From Rhodobiaceae bacterium UBA6963 (GTDB lineage: Bacteria; Pseudomonadota; Alphaproteobacteria; RS24), in the NCBI GenBank assembly GCA_002450335.1, contig DJZB01000067.1:1-6336 (forward strand): 6,336 nucleotides of DNA. Direction: 5' to 3'. Below the pieces are notes generated by a model. The model ran no database searches. It was not told the DNA's origin and saw only the letters and a program-made list of their open reading frames with translations. Below, piece after piece: positions 1-5,574 of this stretch. Numbering within the stretch: position 1 is the stretch's first letter; every line of letters starts with the position of its first letter. Made by a program: the position numbers and the translations under genes.

Positions 1-213
1 TATCAAGTTACAGCAGCACCGGGCACTGCAATAGATGACCCATATAAGGCACTTTTTGATGCCGACACCACACAAGATGGTGAAATTAACTTTGCGCCAG
101 TTGCTGCTGACGTGAAAACAATCGAGTGGCTTTACCTCGCGGCAAAAGGTCATAGACGTGCCTATTTTGATCTCACGCAAACACCTGTAAAGATGAAATG
201 GTTAGTTCCTTAA
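1..213 (+). CDS. 3' end of a pyridoxamine 5'-phosphate oxidase-like FMN-binding protein gene (partial)
   Basis: The first reading frame is open from the window edge to a TAA at 211-213, giving 70 C-terminal residues; the start lies outside the window. The end reads IEWLYLAAKGHRRAYF, then a short linker, then MKWLVP. This pattern (IEWL-L...GHRRA-F...WLVP) is what I associate with the C-terminus of PNPOx-like split-barrel flavoproteins (the Pyridox_oxase_2/Alr4036-like group). These are usually about 190-200 aa and bind FMN; their substrates are mostly unknown. The family call rests on this tail alone, and the FMN-binding N-terminal half cannot be seen. The next gene on the same strand starts 63 bp downstream, and no clear terminator lies between them. 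Confidence 0.6.
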   Translation, partial: YQVTAAPGTAIDDPYKALFDADTTQDGEINFAPVAADVKTIEWLYLAAKGHRRAYFDLTQTPVKMKWLVP

Positions 214-276
214 AGAATGTTTTTGAAAGTTGCCTATCCATTATTCACTGATTTTAAATTCGCAAGGAGATAATCG

Positions 277-696
277 ATGAAATCAACATCGTTCACTTTT
301 TACACTTTTTTATTAGCCTTATGCCTATTCAGCTTGCCGTTTGCCAGTCAAGCTGGTGCTGAAGATTACCCTGCGGGCGACGCGGCTGCAGGAGCCAAAG
401 TATTCAAAAAATGTAAATCCTGTCACATTGTTGGTGCTGGGGCTAAAAATCGTGTCGGGCCGCATCTCAATAATATAATCGGTCGTGCTGTCGGTAATGT
501 TGATGGTTTCAAATATTCCAAGGGGCTTATGGCTTTTGCGGCTGATAACCCTGTCTGGACAGAAAGTCTGCTGGACGCTTATCTTTTAAATCCACGCCAA
601 GTTATCAAAGGTGGACGTATGGCTTTTGTCGGTCTGCGCAAAGAAAAAGACCGCCACAATGTTATTGCTTATCTCAAAGAAGCGTCAGCTGAATAG
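277..696 (+). CDS. Periplasmic class I cytochrome c (c2/c550-like)
   Basis: A 139-aa secreted monohaem cytochrome. Residues 1-26 or 1-28 form a Sec signal peptide: a Lys near the N-terminus, a hydrophobic core from about 8 to 22, and an A-x-A type cleavage region (ASQAGA). The haem attachment motif CKSCH is at 46-50, followed by the RVGPHL motif (59-64) of class I cytochromes. The likely distal haem ligand is Met115 in GGRMAF, with the YL-NP segment just before it. The mature protein of about 111-113 residues fits a soluble c2/c550 carrying electrons in the periplasm between the bc1 complex and an oxidase or dehydrogenase. An excellent Shine-Dalgarno (AAGGAGA, 264-270) lies 6 nt before the ATG and fixes the start. 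The specific redox partner cannot be read from the sequence, and the neighbours do not suggest one. Confidence 0.92.
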   Translation: MKSTSFTFYTFLLALCLFSLPFASQAGAEDYPAGDAAAGAKVFKKCKSCHIVGAGAKNRVGPHLNNIIGRAVGNVDGFKYSKGLMAFAADNPVWTESLLDAYLLNPRQVIKGGRMAFVGLRKEKDRHNVIAYLKEASAE

Positions 697-809
697 TTTC
701 TCACTCTCAGAATAACAAAAACTGCGGGCCAATGTTACAGAGCGCCAATAGTTTTACTTGGCTTCATATGTTTGCATAAGTTTTCAAACTATTTTAAGAA
801 TTTAATCAC

Positions 810-815
810 TATAAT
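810..815 (+). promoter_or_regulatory. Candidate -10 box for the glycosyltransferase gene
   Basis: A perfect TATAAT sits in AT-rich DNA, ending 15 nt before the ATG at 831. No convincing -35 lies at normal spacing. If used, transcription would begin near 821-823 and leave a leader of only about 8-10 nt. The match could also be chance in AT-rich sequence. Confidence 0.35.
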
Positions 816-830
816 TTATTAAGAGTTTAT

Positions 831-1574
831 ATGACGCAGACTGTTATCTGCATAAAATGGGGCACGCGTTACGGGTCGGAATATGTTAACCGCATGAACC
901 GAGCCATCAAACGATATAATAAGCGTCCCACACGTCTAATATGCTTCACGGATGACGTGACAGGCATAGATGAAGATGTAATTACCAGAGACATCCCGCC
1001 TGTTAATTTACCAGATTATGAATACAGCCCACCATTCAGGAAAGTTTCCCTATGGCAATATCCACTGGGCGACCTTGAAGGGGATGTTCTTTATCTGGAT
1101 TTGGACATTGTCATTTGCGGTGATGTAGACCGCTTTTTTGATTATGAGCCTGGCGAATATTGCGTCGCCGAAAACTGGACTCAGATTGGCAAAAATATTG
1201 GCAACACATCTTGCTATCGTTTTCCTGTGGGTCGCTACAAGCATATCTTTGATGATTTCAATGCTGACCCGGCAAAAATTGAAAAGAAATATGGTATTTC
1301 CCAAAAATATATCAGTGATGTTGTCGGCAAAATGGTTTACTGGCCCGCGGATTGGGTTGTGAGTTTCAAACACACCATAATGCCACCTTGGCCGTTAAAT
1401 TTTTTCAAAACAGCCGTTCCCGGGCCGAATACATCGGTTGTTGCCTTTACCGGCAAGCCTGACCCCGACGAAGCAATGATTGGGGAATGGCCGGTTGAAG
1501 GAGAGCACTGGAAAAAAATCTATAAATTCACAAAACCTTGCCCATGGATTGAAGATTACTGGCTTGATAAATGA
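831..1574 (+). CDS. GT-A type glycosyltransferase (GT8-like)
   Basis: A 247-aa cytoplasmic protein without signal peptide or membrane span. The N-terminus (VICIKWGTRYG, about 5-15) is a strand-loop start typical of sugar-nucleotide-binding folds. FTDD is at 39-42, and the DxD motif is in VLYLDLDIVI (Asp90-Leu-Asp92). In GT-A enzymes this motif coordinates the metal and the nucleotide-sugar diphosphate. Near the C-terminus, VVAFTGKPDPDEA (about 204-216) resembles the H/T-G-KP metal-binding segment of GT8-like enzymes, with Thr where many members have His. The donor and acceptor are unknown; a role in LPS, capsule or glycan synthesis is inference only. The start has only a weak ribosome site (AAGAG, 821-825). 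The stop is 10 bp before the TusA-like gene, so the two probably share a transcript. Confidence 0.8.
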   Translation: MTQTVICIKWGTRYGSEYVNRMNRAIKRYNKRPTRLICFTDDVTGIDEDVITRDIPPVNLPDYEYSPPFRKVSLWQYPLGDLEGDVLYLDLDIVICGDVDRFFDYEPGEYCVAENWTQIGKNIGNTSCYRFPVGRYKHIFDDFNADPAKIEKKYGISQKYISDVVGKMVYWPADWVVSFKHTIMPPWPLNFFKTAVPGPNTSVVAFTGKPDPDEAMIGEWPVEGEHWKKIYKFTKPCPWIEDYWLDK

Positions 1575-1584
1575 CCGTCCTGAC

Positions 1585-1812
1585 ATGTCGGAAATAACCA
1601 TATTAGATGCTACAGGTTTGAAGTGCCCCTTACCTGTCTTGAAACTCCGTAAGGCGCTTGAAAACTTATCCGTTGGAGAAAAAATTATACTTTATGCCGA
1701 TGACCCTGTCGCACCCCTGGATGTGGAGCATTTCTGCAAGACTGCCGGGCATGATTTACTTGATGCCAATCAAAAAGAAAAATTTGTAGAGTTTACGGTC
1801 TTAAAAAACTAA
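1585..1812 (+). CDS. TusA-family sulfur carrier protein
   Basis: A 75-aa protein of the SirA/TusA/YedF fold. After ITILDATGLK comes the family signature CPLPVLKLRKAL, with the sulfur-carrying Cys at position 14 and the CPxP turn. The end (KEKFVEFTVLK) is the usual final strand. TusA proteins carry a persulfide to partners in tRNA thiouridine synthesis, molybdenum cofactor synthesis or sulfur oxidation; which one applies cannot be told here. The reading frame is open further upstream to 1480, but homology begins right at the ATG at 1585, so I chose that start. The upstream part lies within the glycosyltransferase gene. No good Shine-Dalgarno precedes it, so translation may depend on coupling to the upstream gene, which stops 10 bp before. 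The stop overlaps the convergent ArsC-like gene by 4 nt. Confidence 0.88.
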   Translation: MSEITILDATGLKCPLPVLKLRKALENLSVGEKIILYADDPVAPLDVEHFCKTAGHDLLDANQKEKFVEFTVLKN

Positions 1813-2159
1813 AGAGATTTCAAGGTTTCTTGTTGTTCATTCTTAAAGCCGCATATCACAAGCTTTTTACCATCATCAAAAATCGGACGCTTCATCAAAG
1901 CCGGTTCACTCAACACTAAAGATGCTGCGTTCGTTTCATTCAGACTTTCCTGAATTGACGGATCGATTTTGCGCCAGCTTGTGCCACGACGATTAATAAG
2001 TTGCTCATGACCTAAAGCAGAAAGCCAGCGTTTCAGGTCTGCCTCTGAAAATCCGTCTTTTCTTATATCAAAGAATTTATGTTCAATATTTTCTGACATC
2101 AACCAGCTCAGCGCTTTACGGCAGGTATCACAATTCTTTAGGCCGTAAACTTTGAGCAT
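1809..2159 (-). CDS. ArsC/Spx-family thioredoxin-fold reductase-like protein (YffB type)
   Basis: A 116-aa protein starting MLKVYGLKNCDTCRKAL, with a CxxC redox motif at Cys10 and Cys13. Then come RRGTSWRK (57-64) and the cis-proline segment MKRPIF (89-94), the order found in the ArsC/Spx/YffB family. The CxxC pair and the YGLKNCDTCRKA start resemble YffB-like 'ArsC family reductase' proteins rather than a dedicated arsenate reductase. No ars genes lie nearby, so arsenate detoxification is unlikely; a thiol-redox role is inference. Its ATG shares a base with the stop of the Coq4 gene (TAATG on the minus strand). It has only a weak ribosome site inside that gene, so it is probably translated by coupling in a two-gene operon. 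It converges with the TusA-like gene with a 4-nt overlap. Confidence 0.85.
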   Translation of the reverse strand: MLKVYGLKNCDTCRKALSWLMSENIEHKFFDIRKDGFSEADLKRWLSALGHEQLINRRGTSWRKIDPSIQESLNETNAASLVLSEPALMKRPIFDDGKKLVICGFKNEQQETLKSL

Positions 2160-2923
2160 TACTCAGCAGCGCTCAGTTGTTCGTCAAAATGAATGCCACC
2201 CTGTTTTAGAGTGGATTCAACAACATCCTGATAGATTGCAGGCGTCTGGATATTCAGCATGCTCCGTGCCTCATCAATCGGACGCGGCAGAACTTCTTTC
2301 CAATCCACACCCGGCAACCAAGACATTTGGCGTCCATGGCGGAAACCTTCACCGATCGCCGACCAGAATTTAAAGCCAGGATTAAGCTTTTTTATATGAC
2401 GGCCGCCGAAAAGGATGATGAGCAATAGCCCGGGATTACCCAGCAGACGATAAGTTACCGCCAGCAGACATAATTCACCCAGCGCGTCGCGCCCATATCC
2501 TGTAAGGACATGCCATAAATCATGAGCATCGCGTTGACGCTGGTGAAATTCCACAGTTTCATCTGCTAAGGGGCGCAGTCCGCTAAACCCTTTTTCGCTG
2601 GCCTCAACCAACCCTTCGGCTGAAATATTTTCACGCTGGAGAAACTCATAATAATGGCGACCAAGACTTCCCTCCGGCAGAGAGGATAGCCATTTTTTAT
2701 CACACAGAAAATTCATCAAAGGAGGCTGTTCACGAAGCATGGAATAATTCGGATGCTTTTTGAATTTTTTCCAGCTTTTCTCAGAAGAACGTTTTCCCAA
2801 AGCTTCGAGAATAGTGAATACCTGCGATGTGTCTTCTTTATCCGCAATTAAGCGCTTAACCGCCACAAATGCATCATAAAGACCGGGTACTTTGCCTGCT
2901 GACCCAGGTGAATTCTCAGCCAT
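2159..2923 (-). CDS. coq4: Coq4-family ubiquinone biosynthesis protein
   Basis: A 254-aa protein with the Coq4 metal-binding signature HDxxH-x11-E: His134-Asp135, His138 and Glu150. It is followed by a hydrophobic helix region (about 151-173). The C-terminus has the family ending GFRHGRQM--L-G-DW-EVL-RPIDEAR--L-I. Coq4 has been reported to carry out the oxidative decarboxylation at ring carbon C1 of the ubiquinone precursor in eukaryotes, and bacterial homologues exist; action on ubiquinone here is inferred from family. The frame is open 20 codons further upstream (to 2983), but that extension is unlike family proteins. The ATG at 2923 has a GAGG ribosome site (2930-2933) 6 nt upstream, so I chose it. 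It is the first gene of a coupled pair with the ArsC-like gene and is divergent from a flavin monooxygenase. Confidence 0.87.
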   Translation of the reverse strand: MAENSPGSAGKVPGLYDAFVAVKRLIADKEDTSQVFTILEALGKRSSEKSWKKFKKHPNYSMLREQPPLMNFLCDKKWLSSLPEGSLGRHYYEFLQRENISAEGLVEASEKGFSGLRPLADETVEFHQRQRDAHDLWHVLTGYGRDALGELCLLAVTYRLLGNPGLLLIILFGGRHIKKLNPGFKFWSAIGEGFRHGRQMSWLPGVDWKEVLPRPIDEARSMLNIQTPAIYQDVVESTLKQGGIHFDEQLSAAE

Positions 2924-2948
2924 AATGAACCTCAATAATTTAACTAAC

Positions 2949-3008
2949 CTTAATTTAAGTGTTATGAGAACAAATTCAATCAATTACTATGTAAGTTAAA
3001 ACTTAAAT
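2949..3008. promoter_or_regulatory. Inverted repeats in the coq4 / monooxygenase divergent promoter region
   Basis: Three symmetric elements are visible. An 11-nt palindrome CTTAATTTAAG lies at 2949-2959. A 14-nt inverted repeat TAAGTTAAAACTTA lies at 2992-3005. A pair of perfect 8-nt inverted copies is also present: ATTTAAGT at 2953-2960 and ACTTAAAT at 3001-3008. A weak plus-strand promoter (TTATGA 2962-2967, 17-nt spacer, TACTAT 2985-2990) would start transcription inside the 14-nt repeat. A minus-strand pair TTGAAT/TAAATT is also possible. These could be operator sites for a regulator of both genes. AT-rich sequence yields such repeats easily, so confidence is limited. Confidence 0.4.
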
Positions 3009-3017
3009 CAGGGGCAA

Positions 3018-3065
3018 ATGAGCGCACCAATTTGGCAAAGGCTTCCGGAACGTGTCAAAATCTGA
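3018..3065 (+). CDS. Possible 15-codon upstream ORF overlapping the monooxygenase start
   Basis: The ATG at 3018 is preceded closely by AGGGG (3010-3014). It encodes MSAPIWQRLPERVKI and ends at TGA 3063-3065. It is in a different frame from the monooxygenase and runs 14 nt past that gene's GTG start at 3052. Its ribosome site is better than the one for the GTG. It could couple or limit translation of the downstream gene, or it may simply be unused. Confidence 0.3.
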   Translation: MSAPIWQRLPERVKI

Positions 3066-4239
3066 CAACCATAAAATCATTATTGTCGGCGCCGGCGTCG
3101 CCGGTTTGACAGCCGCTTTATGTTTACGCCAATCAGGGCATGATGTGACCGTGTTGGAACAAGCCGCCGCCTTGCAAGATATTGGCGCGGGAATTCAACT
3201 CAGCCCCAACGCATTGCATGTGCTGAACGCGGTAGGCGTCAGTGACCAGCTAGAACCCAAAGTTGACATCCCCACTGAAGTATCAATACGCGATTTCAAA
3301 TCCGGCACCCCCCTGCTCACCCAAACAATGGGCGCGGCTTTTAACCGCCGATACGGAGCGGGTTACTGGCACTGTCATCGTGCCGATTTAATTGAAGTCC
3401 TGTTCAACACAGCTCAAGAGGCCGATATTCAAATTTTGTTTAATGAGAAAATCACAGCCTATGAGGAAACGCCGGAGACAGTTTTTGTCAAAACCCAGTC
3501 AGGTAAAAACATTTCAGCAGATCTCCTTATCGGGGCAGATGGTATATCCTCAACAATTCGTTCCACCTTGCAACCCAATAGCATGGCAAACTTTACCGGC
3601 CAGATTGCTTGGCGTGGACTGGTGCCAACAGAACGGTTAAAGACGCAGCCCCCCGAAGGGGTTAGTGTCTGGGTGGGACCCGGCAAACATTTTGTTGCCT
3701 ATCGCCTGCGCCAAGCATCACTGATGAATTTCATCGCCGTTGAGGAACGCGCCGCATGGACAGAAGAAAACTGGATGCTGGAAGGCGATATAAACAAATT
3801 GCGGACTGCTTTTTCAGCTTGGGACAGCCCTGTTCAAGATATTCTTGAGGCCTGCACTGAAACCTATCTATGGGGACTGTTTGACAGATCTGCACCAAAA
3901 ACATGGCACAGTTGCCGCACGGTTTTAATTGGCGACGCCTGTCACCCCATTTTGCCGTTTATGGCGCAGGGCGCTGCCATGGCGATTGAAGACGCCTATG
4001 TTCTGGCTTCTTCATTAGAAAACAAAACATCTATGGCTACCGCCTTAAACCTGTTTCAACAAAAACGTCAAAACCGTGTCAAAAATCTTTACGACATATC
4101 CCGCCGCAACGCCGCGCTTTATCATGCATCTGGTATCAAAGCAGTCGCCCGTAATACCTTATTTGCAGGCGCCCGCATGTTTCCGCCCGCGCTGACCTAT
4201 CAACTGGACAGGGTCTATGGGCTTAATGTCACCGAGTGA
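3052..4239 (+). CDS. FAD-dependent monooxygenase (salicylate-hydroxylase type, group A)
   Basis: A 395-aa class A flavoprotein hydroxylase, expected to use NAD(P)H and O2 to hydroxylate an aromatic or related ring in the cytoplasm. The Rossmann motif GAGVAG is at 13-18, with Glu36 at the end of the second strand to bind the ADP ribose. The GADG segment has Asp163-Gly164. The second FAD motif, GDACHPILPFMAQGAAMAIED, begins at Gly294-Asp295. The LPFMAQGAAMAIEDA wording is that of NahG/salicylate-hydroxylase-like enzymes and differs from the PP--GQG-N-G--D wording of UbiH/UbiF/UbiI ubiquinone hydroxylases. A ubiquinone role suggested by the neighbouring coq4 is therefore not supported by the motifs. 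The substrate is unknown. The start is GTG with a poor ribosome site; the Rossmann motif begins at residue 13, so the N-terminus is complete. Confidence 0.87.
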   Translation: MSKSDNHKIIIVGAGVAGLTAALCLRQSGHDVTVLEQAAALQDIGAGIQLSPNALHVLNAVGVSDQLEPKVDIPTEVSIRDFKSGTPLLTQTMGAAFNRRYGAGYWHCHRADLIEVLFNTAQEADIQILFNEKITAYEETPETVFVKTQSGKNISADLLIGADGISSTIRSTLQPNSMANFTGQIAWRGLVPTERLKTQPPEGVSVWVGPGKHFVAYRLRQASLMNFIAVEERAAWTEENWMLEGDINKLRTAFSAWDSPVQDILEACTETYLWGLFDRSAPKTWHSCRTVLIGDACHPILPFMAQGAAMAIEDAYVLASSLENKTSMATALNLFQQKRQNRVKNLYDISRRNAALYHASGIKAVARNTLFAGARMFPPALTYQLDRVYGLNVTE

Positions 4240-4277
4240 AGTATTTAGTGTGTGGTGCGCCATTTAGGCGGTGGGGT

Positions 4278-4856
4278 CTATTTTGTAAGCGTAAGCTTAT
4301 CGCCATTAATGCTTATTTCGCCAAACTGACTGAGAAATGTCATGCCTAAAAGCGGCATAAACAACGCCCCTTCTGCCACCATCGCCGCGACATCATAGTC
4401 ATACAAAGATCCTATTTTAATTTCTTGAATGAGAATTTTGGCACTTCTTGAGATACCGTTGGCGGTATAGGTCTTAAAATTATAAGACAATTCATTCGGG
4501 TCAATCCCGACTTTCTCAGCCGTCTTTTTATTCAAAACAAGATTTGTGGCGCCTGTATCAAGCAGAAATTTAACCTTCTCTCCATTGACAACTAACTGAA
4601 GATAAAAATGTCCGTCCCCCGCTTTTGAATAAACAAAAGTCTCTCCCCTTTGATGACCGATTTGAGGGAAAAGCGCGGCGGTTAAAACATCTTTAAAACC
4701 ATAAGCCGTAACAAGACCTATAAAAATCAAAGCCCAAGATAGAAAATGCCGGGTTATTCTTTCTAAATTTTTGCGATAATAAAAACCAAATGAACACATG
4801 ACAAAAATAAGAAGAATAATAAGATAAGTCAGTCTTGCTTGTTCGTGATCTGTCAT
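4278..4856 (-). CDS. Membrane-anchored retropepsin-like aspartic protease (TIGR02281 type, clan AA)
   Basis: A 192-aa protein with two hydrophobic segments near the N-terminus (about 10-27 and 39-63). They are followed by a single retropepsin-like domain from about 72 to the end. The active-site signature FLLDTGAT has the catalytic Asp at 100. The later LLGMTFLSQFG segment and the final strand EISINGDKLTLT complete the fold. Such half-size proteases act as dimers, and the arrangement matches the alphaproteobacterial TIGR02281 family. With two membrane helices, the protease domain would face the same side as the N-terminus; which side cannot be settled here. Cellular substrates are unknown. 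There is no obvious Shine-Dalgarno before the ATG. It converges with the monooxygenase across a 38-bp gap containing only a weak 4-bp hairpin (4258-4270). Confidence 0.87.
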   Translation of the reverse strand: MTDHEQARLTYLIILLIFVMCSFGFYYRKNLERITRHFLSWALIFIGLVTAYGFKDVLTAALFPQIGHQRGETFVYSKAGDGHFYLQLVVNGEKVKFLLDTGATNLVLNKKTAEKVGIDPNELSYNFKTYTANGISRSAKILIQEIKIGSLYDYDVAAMVAEGALFMPLLGMTFLSQFGEISINGDKLTLTK

Positions 4857-4941
4857 TTTGAGCCGGCTTTATATTATTCTGTATTTTGATATTATTTACA
4901 TATTTGAAACAATCAGCAAGTTTCAAAGATTAATAACAAGG

Positions 4942-4970
4942 CTGGGAGCGACACGCTCATCTGCTATAAT
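4942..4970 (+). promoter_or_regulatory. Promoter of tRNA-Arg
   Basis: A perfect -10 box TATAAT at 4965-4970 lies 30 nt before the tRNA. With a 17-nt spacer the -35 position reads CTGGGA (4942-4947), a poor match. The spacer holds an inverted repeat, GAGCG (4946-4950) and CGCTC (4954-4958) separated by ACA. Transcription would start near 4977, giving a 5' leader of about 24 nt removed by RNase P. Confidence 0.55.
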
Positions 4971-5000
4971 TAAGTGCAGGCTTGATAATGACGGCTTATT

Positions 5001-5077
5001 GGTCCCGTAGCTCAGTAGGATAGAGCACCAGATTCCTAATCTGGGGGTCGCAGGTTCGAATCCTGCCGGGATCACCA
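5001..5077 (+). tRNA. tRNA-Arg (anticodon CCT)
   Basis: A complete 77-nt cloverleaf. The acceptor stem GGTCCCG/CGGGATC is closed with one G-U pair. The D arm is GCTCAGTAGGATAGAGC. The anticodon stem CCAGA/TCTGG encloses loop TTCCTAA with anticodon CCT at 34-36, which reads AGG codons. The T arm is GCAGG-TTCGAAT-CCTGC. The discriminator is A and the CCA end is encoded (5075-5077). tRNA-Arg(CCT) genes are common integration sites, but no integrase or attachment repeat is seen in this window. Confidence 0.97.
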
Positions 5078-5089
5078 GTTTTAAAGTGG

Positions 5090-5112
5090 GGTCAATTTCC
5101 AATAAATTGACC
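5090..5112. repeat. Perfect 9-bp inverted repeat overlapping a -35 box
   Basis: The arms GGTCAATTT (5090-5098) and AAATTGACC (5104-5112) are exact reverse complements with a 5-nt spacer. They start 12 nt after tRNA-Arg. The right arm contains the TTGACC -35 box of the promoter at 5107-5134. No T-run follows on either strand, so this is not an ordinary intrinsic terminator of the tRNA. A repressor or activator site acting on the promoter is the simplest reading. Confidence 0.6.
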
Positions 5113-5134
5113 GGTATACATGTTGCGTGATAAT
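5107..5134 (+). promoter_or_regulatory. Sigma70-type promoter of the non-coding unit
   Basis: TTGACC at 5107-5112 (5 of 6 consensus) and GATAAT at 5129-5134 (5 of 6) are separated by 16 nt. Transcription would start near 5141-5144. This is among the best promoter matches in the window, and no ORF starts within 220 nt downstream. Confidence 0.6.
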
Positions 5135-5141
5135 TTTATTT

Positions 5142-5349
5142 AAGGGCTAGTCAATATCTAGTCTCGGGGCTTAAGAACCTCTTGTGAACCGGCAGTAGCA
5201 TCTGCCATTACCAAACTGCTGCTATCTCGACTTACGTCGGGGTGGCGGCGTTATACAACAACCGCTCGCGGTAAAGGCGCTGCGGTCATGTTCACATGAC
5301 TTCTTAACACCCCGGCACCAGTGTGAAATCATTGGTGCCGTTTGTTTTT
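5142..5349 (+). ncRNA. Putative structured small RNA or long leader RNA, family not recognised
   Basis: About 205 nt between a promoter and a strong terminator, without a convincing ORF, and able to fold extensively. A 5' hairpin GGCTAG/CTAGTC (5145-5150, 5158-5163) comes first. A long-range closing helix follows: GGGG 5166-5169 with CCCC 5310-5313, TTAAGAA 5171-5177 with TTCTTAA 5301-5307, and TGTGAAC 5183-5189 with GTTCACA 5290-5296. Inside lie hairpins GGCAG/CTGCC (5191-5206), CGAC-TTAC-GTCG (5228-5239) and ACCG-CTCG-CGGT (5261-5272). An alternative local hairpin GTCATG-TTCA-CATGAC (5285-5300) competes with the closing helix. The long closing helix loosely recalls 6S RNA, but I recognise none of the conserved motifs of 6S, tmRNA, SRP RNA or RNase P. 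The start is inferred from the promoter. It may instead act as a leader for the small protein gene at 5370. Confidence 0.55.
5313..5349 (+). terminator. Strong Rho-independent terminator
   Basis: An 11-bp stem, CGGCACCAGTG (5313-5323) with CATTGGTGCCG (5330-5340), includes one G-U pair and has a TGAAAT hexaloop. It is followed at once by TTTGTTTTT (5341-5349). It closes the non-coding unit. It also sits only 11 nt before the ribosome site of the next gene, so it could act as an attenuator for that gene. Confidence 0.88.
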
Positions 5350-5369
5350 AACGTCAAACAGAGGCCGTT

Positions 5370-5561
5370 ATGGGTGACTATAATTTTTCAGCTGACTTAC
5401 TCAATAAATTCCTGCAACTCACGCCTTGGGTGCAAGCCTTCATCGGATTAAAGGTGTGCGTTATCATCTTGGGGTTTTTCTACTTCTTCAACCAAGCAAT
5501 CAATGCCGTTATGAAGCCATTCTGCATTCAGCGGGATAATCGTTCAAAAGAAGAGGAATAA
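5370..5561 (+). CDS. Small single-span membrane protein, unknown function
   Basis: A 63-aa protein that I do not recognise. It has an amphipathic N-terminal stretch (DLLNKFLQLTPWVQ, 9-22) and one membrane segment of about residues 21-44, rich in Ile, Leu, Val and Phe. A charged tail with basic and acidic residues (KPFCIQRDNRSKEEE) follows; the basic residues after the span suggest the C-terminus stays in the cytoplasm. The ATG at 5370 has a good ribosome site AGAGG (5360-5364) 5 nt upstream, which supports real translation. There is no room for a promoter between the terminator ending at 5349 and this start. Expression therefore probably comes from read-through of the upstream RNA unit. The next gene converges on it with a 13-bp gap. 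Confidence 0.7.
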   Translation: MGDYNFSADLLNKFLQLTPWVQAFIGLKVCVIILGFFYFFNQAINAVMKPFCIQRDNRSKEEE

Positions 5562-5574
5562 GAGCGAAAACAGC

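Noticed and set aside
1050..1373. Antisense ORF inside the glycosyltransferase gene
   Set aside because: No ribosome site or recognisable protein; it shadows a well-supported gene.
1480..1584. Longer N-terminus for the TusA-like protein
   Set aside because: This stretch lies within the end of the glycosyltransferase gene, and family similarity starts exactly at the ATG at 1585.
1809..2159. Dedicated arsenate reductase of an ars operon
   Set aside because: No arsR, arsB or acr3 nearby, and the CxxC motif fits YffB/Spx-like proteins better.
2924..2983. 20-residue N-terminal extension of Coq4
   Set aside because: The internal ATG at 2923 has a good GAGG ribosome site at 6 nt, and the extension falls in the AT-rich promoter region.
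5142..5340. tmRNA or canonical 6S RNA identity for the non-coding unit
   Set aside because: No tag-coding segment, no tRNA-like ends and no recognisable 6S central-bubble motif; the usual 6S neighbours (zapA, 5-formyltetrahydrofolate cyclo-ligase) are absent.
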